Origin: Novosphingobium sp. CECT 9465
GTDB taxonomy: Bacteria > Pseudomonadota > Alphaproteobacteria > Sphingomonadales > Sphingomonadaceae
Assembly (NCBI RefSeq): GCF_920987055.1
Contig: NZ_CAKLBX010000004.1
Coordinates: 78,341-142,340, forward strand
Direction: 5' to 3'
DNA: 64,000 bases
Shown here: piece by piece, positions 1 through 8,658 of the stretch
Position numbering within the stretch: position 1 is the first letter of the stretch
Layout of the letters: every line of letters begins with the position of its first letter
The notes under the pieces: model-generated
Told to the model about the DNA's origin: nothing
What the model saw: the letters and a program-made list of their open reading frames with translations, nothing else
The model's database searches: none
Translations under genes and position numbers: made by a program

Positions 1-122
1 TGACTCCCCCTCCCCTCCCCAGCCTCTTTGGAGCGTCGACAGTTTGACCTTTAGAGTCCTCTAGCAAGGAGGAACCCCTCCGACTTCAGTCGGATACTGG
101 CTTCAGCCACAGACTCGCGTGC

Positions 123-195
123 TAGCCTGTAACCTCGGGAAAAGCGGAAGCCGCCGAAGGCGTGAAGCTTCCGCTTTTCCCGAGGTTACAGGCTA
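123..195 (+). promoter_or_regulatory. 29-bp perfect stem-loop over the tnpA ribosome binding site
   Basis: Positions 123-151 and 167-195 are exact reverse complements (29 bp) with a 15-nt loop. The right arm contains GAGG at 182-185 and reaches the A of the ATG at 195, so the ribosome binding site would be buried in the folded RNA. IS200 is known to keep transposase low with a leader hairpin that hides the start region. The length and perfection of this stem are seen directly; the repression is inferred. Confidence 0.75.
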
Positions 196-614
196 TGGCG
201 TATCGGTCCGGTTGTCACACCACATTCCATCATCGCTACCATCTCGTTTGGGCGCCGAAGTATCGGTACAAGGTGCTGATCGGCGATGTTCGGCTACGGG
301 TGCGCGAGATCATCCGTCAGGTCTGTGCCGAGATGGGCGTGAAGATCATCAACGGCGCGCTGTCGAAGGACCACGTACACATGTTCGTCGAAATCCCGCC
401 GCACGTCTCGGTCAGCGACTTCGTGCGCCGGGCCAAGGGGCGCTCATCCCGCAAGATCCAACAGGAATTCGAGCACATCCGCAAACGATATTGGGGCCAA
501 CGCTTCTGGCAGCGCGGCTACTTCTCGACCACATCCGGCAACATCACCGATGACATCATCATGCGTTACCTCGACCGACATACCCACAAGGACGGCTTCA
601 GCCCCACCGCTTGA
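195..614 (+). CDS. tnpA: IS200/IS605 family Y1 transposase TnpA
   Basis: A 139-residue HUH-type single-strand transposase. The metal-binding HVH triad lies in DHVHMFVEIP near residue 62. The likely catalytic tyrosine is in the GYFSTTSGN segment near residue 115, in the usual order for Y1 enzymes. Family members are 130-155 residues, so the gene looks complete. An upstream in-frame ATG at 162 lies inside the leader hairpin and would add eleven poorly conserved residues; the ATG at 195 with GAGG ten bases upstream fits the family N-terminus (MAYRSGCHTTFHH). It probably moves the element as single-stranded circles during replication. Confidence 0.9.
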   Translation: MAYRSGCHTTFHHRYHLVWAPKYRYKVLIGDVRLRVREIIRQVCAEMGVKIINGALSKDHVHMFVEIPPHVSVSDFVRRAKGRSSRKIQQEFEHIRKRYWGQRFWQRGYFSTTSGNITDDIIMRYLDRHTHKDGFSPTA

Positions 615-634
615 TCCTACCGGCGTCAGCCGGT

Positions 635-977
635 CAGTGATTCAGCTATCAGATCCGGGCAATCTGATCACAAATCCCACCCTATAAGCGCCGTTCTCTA
701 AGTACCGTGACGGCTGCCTGGAGAGGTGGAACGGGCGATCCTCCCGCTGGCGCAGCTGTGCCCGGCAAAGCTCATCCGAGAAGAAGGCTGGCAAAGGATC
801 GCGCGTGGTTGGATCTTCGCAGCCCACGCACATTTGATGGGGCGCCATACAGACGGGTCCGGGGCCCGGCTCGTTACTTCGGGAACGGTCCACACGGATA
901 AGTTGACGTGCGCGCGCGAGCCATTCTCGACCCTGTTCCTGAAAGACCGTTTTGGCGGATTGCGCCTACGGCGTCGA
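635..977. other. Gap with no supported gene between IS200 and repA
   Basis: This 340-bp stretch follows the repA stop on the minus strand. Several open frames cross it but none has a family resemblance, ribosome binding site or consistent codon bias. It could hold the repA terminator or part of the origin; I see no clear iteron array. Confidence 0.4.
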
Positions 978-2123
978 TCAGTTGACCGGACGCTGCTTCG
1001 CGCAAAAGGTCGCGAATATCTGTGTGATGTTCTTCGCGTCGAACGCTATCTCGCGCTGCCGGAGGAAGTTCCGGAAATCGTCTCCAACGAGACCGTGGTC
1101 GCGTTGGGGGCTGGGCAGGTTGGCGCGGGCGATCGCACCGAATGCCGAATGCGAGATATGCCCGCTCGAGGGGAAGGAGATAGCCGGTTCCTCGGGCGCC
1201 TTTTCCTTGACGGCCGCAGGCGAGGCTTGGGCGAGGGCAGGGGAGGGCTTGCCCTCCTCGGACGGCTCGCGATCGCGCCTGGTCATGCGCAGCAGCGGTT
1301 CGGCATCGTCACGCTGTTCGATGTCCAGGGAGTAGCCTGGCAGATCGTTCTCCCGAGCGATCTTGGTCATCTCGAACTTGAAGCGCCGATAATCGCCTTC
1401 CGCGCCGGATTTCTCGAAGAGCGTTGGCATCGAGATGGCGAAACCGTCGCTTCCGGCCCCACCCGCATGTTTGCGCGCGACCCGATAGAGCCAGCGTTCG
1501 CGCCCGCCTGTGAGCGAGAAATAAGCCGGATCGATGGCGAGCACGCCGCCGTCCATCAACACCCCGTCGTAGAACCATTTCGCGAGGGTAATTCTCATTC
1601 CCCGCACGTTTCCGGACCGATCCTTAAGCTGGCTGTGACTGTCGATCCAGGAGAAGGTGGTCTCGACGGCATCTCCTGAGCGGATGTTCGTCTTCACCGT
1701 GGTCGATTGGAGCCTGTCGAGGGCATTGCCCAGAAGATCGTAAGCGCGTCCACCAACCTCGCGCTTCAGAGTCTTCAGCATGTCGTATGGGACGACGTGG
1801 AGCGTCTGCGGGATGTCGTTGGCACCTCGCCGCTTGTGCTCGATCAAAACTGACGCGCAGTAAATCAGTATGTCGAGGTCGTAGATAGTCGCCAGACCAT
1901 ATTCCGAATTAGCGGAGACATGGACGGTGATCTTACGATCCGGACTGACATAGTCGATCGGCTTGAGTCGCTTGCGCTTCGACAGCGAGAAAAAGGGCCG
2001 CTCCATCGTTTCGCGCTGATCCCGAAGAGGAAGCGCAGTCAGCTGAGGGAGAAAGAGGTCTACTTGACCGTCTTCGCGGTGATCCTGTTGCATCTCGTGT
2101 CCCGTGGCATCGGTAAAACGCAT
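978..2123 (-). CDS. repA: Plasmid replication initiator RepA (RPA family)
   Basis: About 381 residues, resembling the replication initiator protein A family (Pfam RPA) common on alphaproteobacterial plasmids. Recognisable parts are the N-terminal RPFFSLSKRKR and ITVHVSANSEYGLATIYDLDI blocks, the KREVGGRAYDLLGNALDRLQ helix, and a central winged-helix-like region ending near AISMPTLFEKSG. The last hundred residues are low in complexity and poorly conserved. It should bind the plasmid origin and open it for replication. It is the third gene of a parA-parB-repA operon, 50 bp after parB. The start is uncertain: TTG 2138, ATG 2123 and ATG 2093 are all in frame; 2123 is a compromise. Confidence 0.85.
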   Translation of the reverse strand: MRFTDATGHEMQQDHREDGQVDLFLPQLTALPLRDQRETMERPFFSLSKRKRLKPIDYVSPDRKITVHVSANSEYGLATIYDLDILIYCASVLIEHKRRGANDIPQTLHVVPYDMLKTLKREVGGRAYDLLGNALDRLQSTTVKTNIRSGDAVETTFSWIDSHSQLKDRSGNVRGMRITLAKWFYDGVLMDGGVLAIDPAYFSLTGGRERWLYRVARKHAGGAGSDGFAISMPTLFEKSGAEGDYRRFKFEMTKIARENDLPGYSLDIEQRDDAEPLLRMTRRDREPSEEGKPSPALAQASPAAVKEKAPEEPAISFPSSGHISHSAFGAIARANLPSPQRDHGLVGDDFRNFLRQREIAFDAKNITQIFATFCAKQRPVN

Positions 2124-2172
2124 TTTACCGGGAGCCAACTAATTGAAAATAAAGCGTTAAACTAGATTTTAC

Positions 2173-3252
2173 TCAATTTCGACTGAACTTCGCACTCTCA
2201 AGGGCAGGGCGGAGCGCTTCGAGGATCTCGTCGACCGACGCTGTGCCCTTGGGGTTGATGTTGATCGTAATTCCCTTGGCCCGTGTATCAGCAAGAACCT
2301 GTCCGATCTCGCGACCCGAGGCGGCGGTGAGGGCCGGCTTGGCACGGGGTACAGGCTTCTTCGACGCCGCGGGAGCCACTGCGGCTGCGGCCAGGCGCTC
2401 ACAGACCTTGATACCCTCAATCTTGTCGCTTCCAGCGTCCTTCAGCGCCTGTTGCTCGGCACCGAGGGCTATAGCTGCGGCGATGATCGCGTCGCGGTGC
2501 TGTTCGTTCTTCAGCAGGGGCGAGAGCCGCATGCCGTGTCGGACCTTGAGGTCTCCGGGCTCGGCGAACGCTGCCACGACCTCGTCCGGCAACTCCGCGA
2601 GCTGGAGGAGGTTGTGGAGGTTCTGCTTGGCGATGGCCAAGCGATCGGCCATCTGCGTGCGAACCCCGTTGTAATATGCGTCGACAGCGTGCCTGTAATT
2701 GCGCGCACGCTCCAAATCGGTGACGTCCTCGCGCTCTCGATTTTCCAAATCGGCGAGCCGGAAAGCGGCCTCGTCATCGAGCGTCTCGATACGCGCTACG
2801 AGCTCGATTTCGCTATGGTTGTTGGCATTCAGCCAGGAAACCGAGAAATGCCGGCGGGTGCCGACGATCAACTCGTAGGGGGTCTCGGCGTTCGGCGTCC
2901 GCCGCACCACAACCGGCTCGCGGTTCGTCCCCTCCTCGCGGATGGAATCAATGAGCGAGGCACAGCGTTCGTGGCTCAGCGCCGCATGATCGCGAGCATT
3001 GCCCGGCCAGATGGAGCATTCCGAGGGCTTCAGACGGATAGTCGGACGTTTGACCGTGCGGGCGATTTCATCGAACGCAATACCACGCCGCTCCAGGAAT
3101 GAGGGCGTCGAAGGTTCGTCGACCGGCTTATCGCGATCGACCAGCGCCTCGGCATCCGCGACTTCGGCCACGGACGTGGGGGCAGGGGTCGTGCCGATGC
3201 TTTCGATGGCATTCGCCAGTAGGCTGCGACGCCGGCCCCCTGCGCTGCTCAT
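2173..3252 (-). CDS. parB: Chromosome/plasmid partition protein ParB
   Basis: A 359-residue ParB/RepB-type centromere-binding protein. The N-terminal basic MSSAGGRRRSLLANA segment resembles the peptide with which ParB touches ParA. A ParB/Srx domain covers roughly residues 70-170 (PVVVRRTPNAETPYELIVGTRR region), followed by a helix-turn-helix part with MADRLAIAKQNLHNLLQLAELP. Start ATG 3252 overlaps the parA stop by four bases (ATGA), so the two are translationally coupled. It should load on parS sites and form the partition complex with ParA. No clear parS was identified, although repeats upstream of parA are candidates. Confidence 0.9.
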   Translation of the reverse strand: MSSAGGRRRSLLANAIESIGTTPAPTSVAEVADAEALVDRDKPVDEPSTPSFLERRGIAFDEIARTVKRPTIRLKPSECSIWPGNARDHAALSHERCASLIDSIREEGTNREPVVVRRTPNAETPYELIVGTRRHFSVSWLNANNHSEIELVARIETLDDEAAFRLADLENREREDVTDLERARNYRHAVDAYYNGVRTQMADRLAIAKQNLHNLLQLAELPDEVVAAFAEPGDLKVRHGMRLSPLLKNEQHRDAIIAAAIALGAEQQALKDAGSDKIEGIKVCERLAAAAVAPAASKKPVPRAKPALTAASGREIGQVLADTRAKGITININPKGTASVDEILEALRPALESAKFSRN

Positions 3253-4451
3253 GCCGCCTCCGTCAGTCTGTCGGTGCCGACCTGCGCCATACGCGACGGC
3301 CACTGCTTGCAAATATCCTTTTCGATCTCGCGAAACACCATGTTGAGGTTGTCACGGCACCGCGTGTACGTCTGGTGCGACCCATATGGTTTGTTGATTT
3401 CGTAGATCGACGACATCGACAACCCGGCATTCTTGATCTCTTCCGACAGGAGTATCGGCGTCGACAGCATCTGGCCAGCGTAGGTCTTCTCCATGACCTG
3501 AAGCATTTGAGCCTCGTTGGTCCTGTTGGGCTGGAACATGGTGCAGACGACGCGAATGAACCCGTAGTCGATCGAAGTGTCGAACTTCGAGACGAGGTCC
3601 ATCGCTTCGCGACAGGTCTGCATGAAGTGGATTGTCGAAAGATAATCGAGTTGCCGAGCCGGCACGGGGATCAGCAAGCCGTCCGCGGCCGTCAACGTGT
3701 TCACGCCCAAAAAGCCCATGGCAGGGGGAGGATCGAGGATAACGACGTCATAGTCGTGCCGGACCTCTTCCAGGCCAATTCTCAGCATGCGGAACGCGCC
3801 GGCAATGGCGGTAGGGCCCTCCTCGATGGTTGCTGTCAGTTCCCACTCGGTGTCCTGGAGGCCCAGGTTGGCGGGGCAGATATCGATATTCGGCCACGCG
3901 GTCTTTTGGATCGTCTTTCGCAGCGAATCGGCTTCGTCGATTCTGGGGGAGAGGAAGTTCGAGAGCGTGTGCGTCTCGTCCACCAATGCCTCTAGATTGA
4001 CGTCGAACATAACACTCATCGACGCCTGGGGATCGCAATCGACAACAAGAACGCGATATCCCCGCAGCGCAAGGTAATCTGCAAGATGCTTGCCCGTCGT
4101 CGATTTGCTGACGCCGCCCTTGAAGTTCTGCACGGCGATGACGACCGCGCGCTCGGAGGGCAATTTACCCATCTTGATGCCGAGCTTCTCGCGAATGGCG
4201 ATCAAATCTTCGACCGTGTAGAATCGGCGTCCGTTGGTGGCCGTCTTGGGGGCGGGCAAGCGTCCGCGCGCCTCAGCCTTGGAAAGCGCTTCCGGCGTTC
4301 GGCCGAGCAATTCAGCGGCGACTGTCGCCCCCATTGAAATGTTCAGCGTTTTGCGATCGGATGGATCAATGGCCGCCTGTCGCAGCACGGTCTTGGCATT
4401 CTCGCACGAGGTAATCATCGCATCGAGAATCTGACCCGACAGCATGGGCAT
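3249..4451 (-). CDS. parA: Partition ATPase ParA (type Ia, with N-terminal helix-turn-helix)
   Basis: A 400-residue Walker-type ParA. Residues about 35-95 form a MerR/HTH-like DNA-binding segment (AAELLGRTPEALSKAEARGRLP), so it probably also represses its own operon. The deviant Walker A box KGGVSKST lies at residues 111-118, followed by VLVVDCDPQAS and VVILDPPPAMG for Walker A-prime and B. AGGGGAC directly precedes the ATG at 4451. It drives segregation with ParB, encoded immediately downstream in the same operon. Its length and domain order match plasmid ParA proteins of the RepA/ParA type found in sphingomonads. Confidence 0.93.
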   Translation of the reverse strand: MPMLSGQILDAMITSCENAKTVLRQAAIDPSDRKTLNISMGATVAAELLGRTPEALSKAEARGRLPAPKTATNGRRFYTVEDLIAIREKLGIKMGKLPSERAVVIAVQNFKGGVSKSTTGKHLADYLALRGYRVLVVDCDPQASMSVMFDVNLEALVDETHTLSNFLSPRIDEADSLRKTIQKTAWPNIDICPANLGLQDTEWELTATIEEGPTAIAGAFRMLRIGLEEVRHDYDVVILDPPPAMGFLGVNTLTAADGLLIPVPARQLDYLSTIHFMQTCREAMDLVSKFDTSIDYGFIRVVCTMFQPNRTNEAQMLQVMEKTYAGQMLSTPILLSEEIKNAGLSMSSIYEINKPYGSHQTYTRCRDNLNMVFREIEKDICKQWPSRMAQVGTDRLTEAA

Positions 4452-4982
4452 GTCCCCTTTTTGAACCCAAACCGGCCACGGTTCGTGAAAAGCACCGCAT
4501 AATGGCCCCTAATCCCGGACAGATATGCCAAATGCAGGGTGGTTAGTCAAATAGGGTGACCTGACCCGGCGTGCGCAGGGACAAGCCCTCTTATTGCCCC
4601 CGAGTCCCGGACCATCCGCGTGTGTATCATTTCGCCTATAAACCCGGACGAAAATCAAGATGAGTCACTCGCCAGCACGCGCCGCTTGAGGACTTATCCT
4701 CAAGTCTTGTCCGACTTTGAAGCTCAGACAACGGGCATTCACAGCAACGCGAATCATCTCAAAGATGATTGGCGGGCACAGCGTCAGAGATGGAACCTCT
4801 CAGTCCACGGCGATTCGGCTCGAGCCGGGACTATTCGCTCCAACAACTGCTTTCGAGACATGAAAAGAGTCGCGTCTCGCACGACCCATCGCGCGATCTG
4901 TTCCGTCTTGCTTCTCCGATAACCTCTAAAACGGTGTTCGTGGAGAAGGGGAGGGGGGCCGAGGTTGTGAAAGGAGCCGATC
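4452..4982. promoter_or_regulatory. parA upstream region with CCCGGAC repeats, possible operator/parS/origin
   Basis: This 530-bp region has no credible gene and precedes the partition operon. The heptamer CCCGGAC occurs three times in the same orientation at 4514-4520, 4606-4612 and 4643-4649, the first two also sharing a preceding T. A small hairpin ATCATCT-CA-AAGATGAT is at about 4754-4770. The minus-strand promoter of parA must lie in its left part. Assignment of the repeats as ParA/ParB binding sites or iterons is inference. Confidence 0.4.
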
Positions 4983-5312
4983 ATGGCCCTCACAGCCGAA
5001 CGACCTTCGCAGCAACTCATCGATCTTGTTGGCGCACTTGGCGGCACATGGCACGGCAGAACCGCCATGTGCCTTTGCCCGGCGCATTCCGACAGCACCC
5101 CAAGCCTGTCGATCCGCCAGGGCAATCGCGGAATTCTAGTGACCTGCTTCGCCGGATGCGACCGGGAAGACGTTCTGCGTGAACTCCGACGCGTGCCCAT
5201 TCGCGACCATTTCAGCTATACCGATACTCCTGCCGTCTCTTCCGGCAATGTCAGCCGGCTATGGGATGACGCCCTTTCCCTCGGAGGCACGCTGGCAGAA
5301 CGCTATCTATAG
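4983..5312 (+). CDS. Truncated CHC2 zinc-finger primase-like protein
   Basis: A 109-residue remnant of a plasmid/phage primase-helicase of the Toprim group. The zinc-finger signature is visible: CLCPAHSD, then CFAGCDREDVLREL, fitting a C-x2-H...C-x2-C arrangement used to bind the primer template. Full-length relatives continue for about 200-300 more residues with a Toprim domain, but here the frame stops after GTLAERYL. AAAGGAG sits seven bases before the ATG. The truncation coincides with a change in sequence character, suggesting a recombination junction just past 5310. Probably non-functional. Confidence 0.7.
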   Translation: MALTAERPSQQLIDLVGALGGTWHGRTAMCLCPAHSDSTPSLSIRQGNRGILVTCFAGCDREDVLRELRRVPIRDHFSYTDTPAVSSGNVSRLWDDALSLGGTLAERYL

Positions 5313-5719
5313 CGGCCTGCAATGATGCTCGACCAAACGCGCAATAGAGGGGAGTTTTCGGCGCAGATTAGTTGAGACGGATGGCGTTGCTCGACGCACA
5401 TTGCGTGAGACGCAGCGCACGATCGGTGAGACGGACGCACAATGCTGATACGCTGACGCAGGATGCCGGTTTGGCGCCATCACAGCGGCAACCCTGCCGC
5501 CCTCATCTCGTCGGTGAGTTCACGGGTCCGCACCGGGTCGAGGCCACCATGCAGCAGCTTTCGGAGCTCGGCGAGCTTGGTGTAAACCAAATCGGGTCAA
5601 CCTCCACCAAGGCCTTTTTCAGCGATCTTCAACTGCTGTGACATCAATTTGAAGCAAACGTGCTGTACACATCGCATGTTAAAGCTTGGAATTAATATCA
5701 AAGCTAATCGGAGCCTGCG
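5313..5719. other. Gap with a short minus-strand coding remnant
   Basis: No complete gene. The left part repeats GTGAGACG/GACGCACA-type words (about 5370-5450). On the minus strand 5593-5480 reads as a 37-residue stretch ending at TGA with GC-rich third positions (contains YTKLAELRKLLHGGLDP and RTRELTDEMRAAGLPL), which looks like the tail of a real but unidentified gene interrupted by a frameshift. The right end is AT-richer and should hold the promoter of the next gene. Confidence 0.35.
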
Positions 5720-5722
5720 GTG

Positions 5723-6304
5723 ATGGAAAGGCGCAAGTCACCTCGGCTACTAGGCGTTTTGGCTATTGCCTTGGCGGCGCTTGGCGTTGTCAGTTCCCTG
5801 GTTCTTCGTCAATCTGGATCCTATAGCGATAAGCGCGGCGAGGTCCAGGTGGTCACCGGCTCCTCTGCATTGCCTTCCCTGACCCCCAGCGCTATCTCCT
5901 CACGCGTGGCCGATACCACAGAGGAGAAGAGTAGCGCATTCGATATTTCAGGCGATCCGGAACGGGTCCGGCGTTCCCTTCACAGCCAAAGCCGCGATCT
6001 CGCATGGGCACCGGGTACCGAAGGCAAGATCAGAGAAGTATTTGCCTCGGCTGGCGCTCCCACGCAAATTTCCGTAGATTGTCGATCAGCCGGATGCGAA
6101 ATCAAGGGTGAGCTTTCGGGCCTTAGCAGCTCAAACTTGCCGCAAGTGTTAAATCGGATCGCTGGCGAACCAGTCAACAAAGCTTTGCGCGCAAGCGGCT
6201 TGACGCCAGACAAAAGTCCAACATACAGCATTATTTCAAACGACCCGGTGAGGGTATCGTTTAGCAGAGTCGTCTCGCGTGATATCGCTCAGGTGGAGCG
6301 ATAA
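5723..6304 (+). CDS. Hypothetical membrane-anchored periplasmic protein
   Basis: About 193 residues. One N-terminal hydrophobic segment (residues 10-28, LLGVLAIALAALGVVSSLVL) follows a basic start, indicating a signal anchor with the rest periplasmic. A conserved-looking core has two cysteines in VDCRSAGCEIKGELSG, which could form a disulfide. I do not recognise a family. GTG 5720 and ATG 5723 are adjacent; ATG is preferred. It is the first of three tightly packed genes (gap of 3 bp, then a 1-bp overlap), so they probably form one operon of envelope proteins. Confidence 0.6.
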   Translation: MERRKSPRLLGVLAIALAALGVVSSLVLRQSGSYSDKRGEVQVVTGSSALPSLTPSAISSRVADTTEEKSSAFDISGDPERVRRSLHSQSRDLAWAPGTEGKIREVFASAGAPTQISVDCRSAGCEIKGELSGLSSSNLPQVLNRIAGEPVNKALRASGLTPDKSPTYSIISNDPVRVSFSRVVSRDIAQVER

Positions 6305-6307
6305 GAG

Positions 6308-6724
6308 ATGCCGTTTCGCTTTATCATACGATCCGTGGCTCTCAAGGGATTGTTTGTATTTACCGGCTGCATTCAACTTTCTGCATGCTCAGCTGTAGCG
6401 CCGTACGTAGCGGCATCTCCACCTACCGATATCGTGATCCCGGAACATTTAAATGGCCGGCTGTCGTACCGCGGCAACTGTACCTACCTTATGGTTTCTG
6501 GATCAAAGCGGACGCTGATCTGGCCTCATGGTCATGTGTGGGACAGCACCGCGAAGGCAGTGAAGGCACCCGATGGCCGCCTCTTCAAAAGTGGAATGCA
6601 GGTTACGATCCGCGGCGGTGATGGGTCGATCGAGTTCCTGCAAGGCGATCCAGAGGCATATCAGCAGCTCCAAGCATGTGGAGGTCCGTACGTAACCAGT
6701 AGCTATGTTGAAGGAGAAGGGTGA
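6308..6724 (+). CDS. Putative lipoprotein, function unknown
   Basis: A 138-residue protein with an N-terminal hydrophobic stretch ending in QLSAC near residue 27, a good lipobox, so the mature protein would be a lipid-anchored 110-residue domain. The body (LNGRLSYRGNCTYL, LIWPHGHVWDS, VTIRGGDGSIEF) suggests a small beta-rich fold. I know no family name. It follows the preceding gene by three bases and its stop overlaps the next start (ATG at 6724). Confidence 0.55.
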   Translation: MPFRFIIRSVALKGLFVFTGCIQLSACSAVAPYVAASPPTDIVIPEHLNGRLSYRGNCTYLMVSGSKRTLIWPHGHVWDSTAKAVKAPDGRLFKSGMQVTIRGGDGSIEFLQGDPEAYQQLQACGGPYVTSSYVEGEG

Positions 6725-7038
6725 TGAAGAAGCGTGCTTTTCGGCTTGGCGCAGCCTGCGTCCTCGCCTCGGTCGCGATTTCGGCAGCGCATGCCGTATC
6801 GAACACGAAAACCATTCGACTTGCAACGTTTGACGAACCGTTCAACGATCCTGACGATGCGACTGCCAAACAGCTCTCGAAGACGGAGGGCCTTACTGTT
6901 GCAGAGGCGTCGCGACGTTTGCGGATCATGGGAGAGTTGGGGCGTCTGGCGCCCGCGCTCTCGGCACGTTTTCCCAAAGGCTTCGCTGGGGCCGAAGCGA
7001 CTACGGGATCCGACTTCCGTGTTGCTATCTATGGTGTA
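6724..7038 (+). pseudogene. Secreted protein cut by a transposon
   Basis: Starts at ATG 6724 with a signal peptide (KKRAFRLGAACVLASVAISAAHA) and about 80 mature residues. The native sequence ends at 7038, where the terminal repeat of the 7039-10004 transposon begins; the frame then runs 19 codons into the element and stops at 7095. The missing C-terminus is not found elsewhere in the window. Third gene of the small envelope operon; function unknown. Confidence 0.6.
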
Positions 7039-7061
7039 GGGGAGCATGAGAAAGTTGGGGG

Positions 7062-8486
7062 TCATGCCGCCTTCCGTTCGTCCCTCCACCTCTGAAAGTC
7101 ATTGGCCAACGTGCCATCAAGGGTACGGACGCGGAGTTGCACAAGCAGATGCACCCCTCTGGGCGTCCACTGCATCTGTTGCTTCTTTGCGAAGCGCTTT
7201 GCGACGACCTGGTTGACGGTCGATTCCACGAAGGCGGTCGAGACTGCTTCGCCATATCGTCGTCGCTCGCCATAGTTCGGGATCATGCTGGCATTGGCGC
7301 TGATATAGCTTTCGAACTCCCGCAAATGCTTGAGGAGATTGCGAGCTTGCGGCGAGACCTGTGGGTGGCTCATCGGCTCGTCGGTGACATCCGGATCTGT
7401 CGCACCAAGCATTCTGGTCTCGACGTCGCCGATTAGGTCGAGAGCACGGCGCCAGTTGCCGTGCCAGAGGAAGTGCCGAACTCGCTCGAGAGTGGCGACG
7501 GCCACGTCTTTATCCGTCTCGGATGGGGGCGGCAATCCGCGCGCGATCTGCTGCATGACCGTCACCCGCATGGCGATGTGGAAATAGTCGAGGACATGCT
7601 CGGCGTTCGGCCGCATGTCCCATTGAAGATTGCGGACGTTCCTGCCACCATCGGACATGAAGGTGATCTCACGGTCCATCCCGACGCCTTGCTCCAGCAG
7701 CAATTCATGAAGGCGACGACGCGGCCTGTCGTCATGTCCGACCACGAAGCCGAACCGGCGCGTTGGCTCGCTAATTTCGCCATCCTCGCCCGGATCGACG
7801 ACGGACTTACCCACGATCACCTCGAAATTGTTCGGCCGATCGTACCATGATCGTACATAGCCTCCATCGATCCCGACAGTGACAGGCGGTCCTGGCAGCG
7901 GACCATCGGTCCAGTCCGCCTCGCAGCCTTCGATGAAACAGCGTCGCTCGGTGCCAAGCTCGGCTTCCAAACGCTCCGCGACGCGTAGGGTGTCCTGCCG
8001 GATCGTCGTCGCGTTGATCGCGTCACCGATCGGAAGGACGTCGGCAAGGCGTTCCGCGGTGATGCCGTAGGACGCGAGCGAAGCCCAGCGCGCCTCTAGC
8101 TCGAGAAGGTCCGGCGTGACGCGTTCGGGCAGCGCCGCCACGATCGGCGCCGCGATACCCGCTGTGGGTTTACATGTACATCGCCGGAACCTGGTACTTG
8201 GCACGGCGATCTTTCCGAACGGCGTGCGCACCATGATCGAACGATGATCCTTGATTTGCCTTGCTGATCCGCAGCACGGACAAGCGCGCTGGCGGCGACA
8301 CCAGTCGAGCGCCTGGGTCTGAACCACAGCGAGCTGCAGCGCGGCCAGCAGTCGCTTGCTCTCCGCGATCCTGAGACCGAGATCATCGATCGTAAGCGTG
8401 TCGTCGTCGCGTTCGATGACGGCGATGGATATGCCGCTGGTTGGCCTGTCGTCCGTTGCTGCGGTGAGGGTGATGGTGAAGCGCAT
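7062..8486 (-). CDS. tnpA: ISKra4-family transposase
   Basis: A 474-residue transposase of ISKra4 type. It has an N-terminal zinc-binding part (RACPCCGSARQIKDH, then RFRRCTCKP) followed by an RNase H-like DDE core in which VTVGIDGGYVRSW, ITFMSDGGRNVRNL and AEHVLDYFHI mark the expected acidic strands and the conserved DYFH motif. Start ATG 8486 is preceded by GGAGGAATGAGCTC, a strong ribosome binding site; longer upstream starts lack one and cross the resolvase promoter region. The stop lies inside the left terminal repeat, typical of compact elements. Complete in length. Confidence 0.85.
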   Translation of the reverse strand: MRFTITLTAATDDRPTSGISIAVIERDDDTLTIDDLGLRIAESKRLLAALQLAVVQTQALDWCRRQRACPCCGSARQIKDHRSIMVRTPFGKIAVPSTRFRRCTCKPTAGIAAPIVAALPERVTPDLLELEARWASLASYGITAERLADVLPIGDAINATTIRQDTLRVAERLEAELGTERRCFIEGCEADWTDGPLPGPPVTVGIDGGYVRSWYDRPNNFEVIVGKSVVDPGEDGEISEPTRRFGFVVGHDDRPRRRLHELLLEQGVGMDREITFMSDGGRNVRNLQWDMRPNAEHVLDYFHIAMRVTVMQQIARGLPPPSETDKDVAVATLERVRHFLWHGNWRRALDLIGDVETRMLGATDPDVTDEPMSHPQVSPQARNLLKHLREFESYISANASMIPNYGERRRYGEAVSTAFVESTVNQVVAKRFAKKQQMQWTPRGVHLLVQLRVRTLDGTLANDFQRWRDERKAA

Positions 8487-8658
8487 GAGCTCATTCCTCC
8501 ATGAAGAAGGGAACTCATTGGCCGGCACATCGGTGCCGCCGTCCGAAACCGACCGGTTACGGTCACCTACAGCTAACCCTGTCCATAAAATAGCCTTACC
8601 ATCTTGCGGACACACCAATTTTACTGGACACCCCTTCCGGACAATCGAGGCCGGATCC
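8487..8658. promoter_or_regulatory. Divergent tnpA/tnpR promoter and probable resolution site
   Basis: The 172-bp region between divergent transposase and resolvase genes contains repeated GGACA words (GGACACACC at about 8608, GGACACC at 8624, GGACAA at 8639). Resolvases normally bind a res site placed upstream of their own gene, so this is the likely recombination and autoregulation site. Placement is inferred from position and repeats. Confidence 0.5.

Larger units (their letters stand above)
79..634 (+). mobile_element. IS200/IS605-type insertion sequence
   Basis: A single Y1-transposase gene lies between two short hairpins, as in IS200-like elements. The left hairpin is at 79-94 (TCCGACT, TC loop, AGTCGGA) and the right one at 619-634 (ACCGGC, GTCA loop, GCCGGT). 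Such subterminal hairpins are what the Y1 transposase binds, and these elements lack terminal inverted repeats and target duplications. Exact cleavage sites cannot be placed from the sequence alone. No tnpB accompanies it. Confidence 0.75.

Noticed and set aside
726..1679. A 317-codon plus-strand frame over repA
   Set aside because: It is the antisense shadow of the RPA-family repA gene; the translation has no family likeness.
5372..5641. 89-codon plus-strand frame in the 5.3-5.7 kb gap
   Set aside because: The opposite strand has a more gene-like codon pattern there, and the plus frame has no ribosome site.
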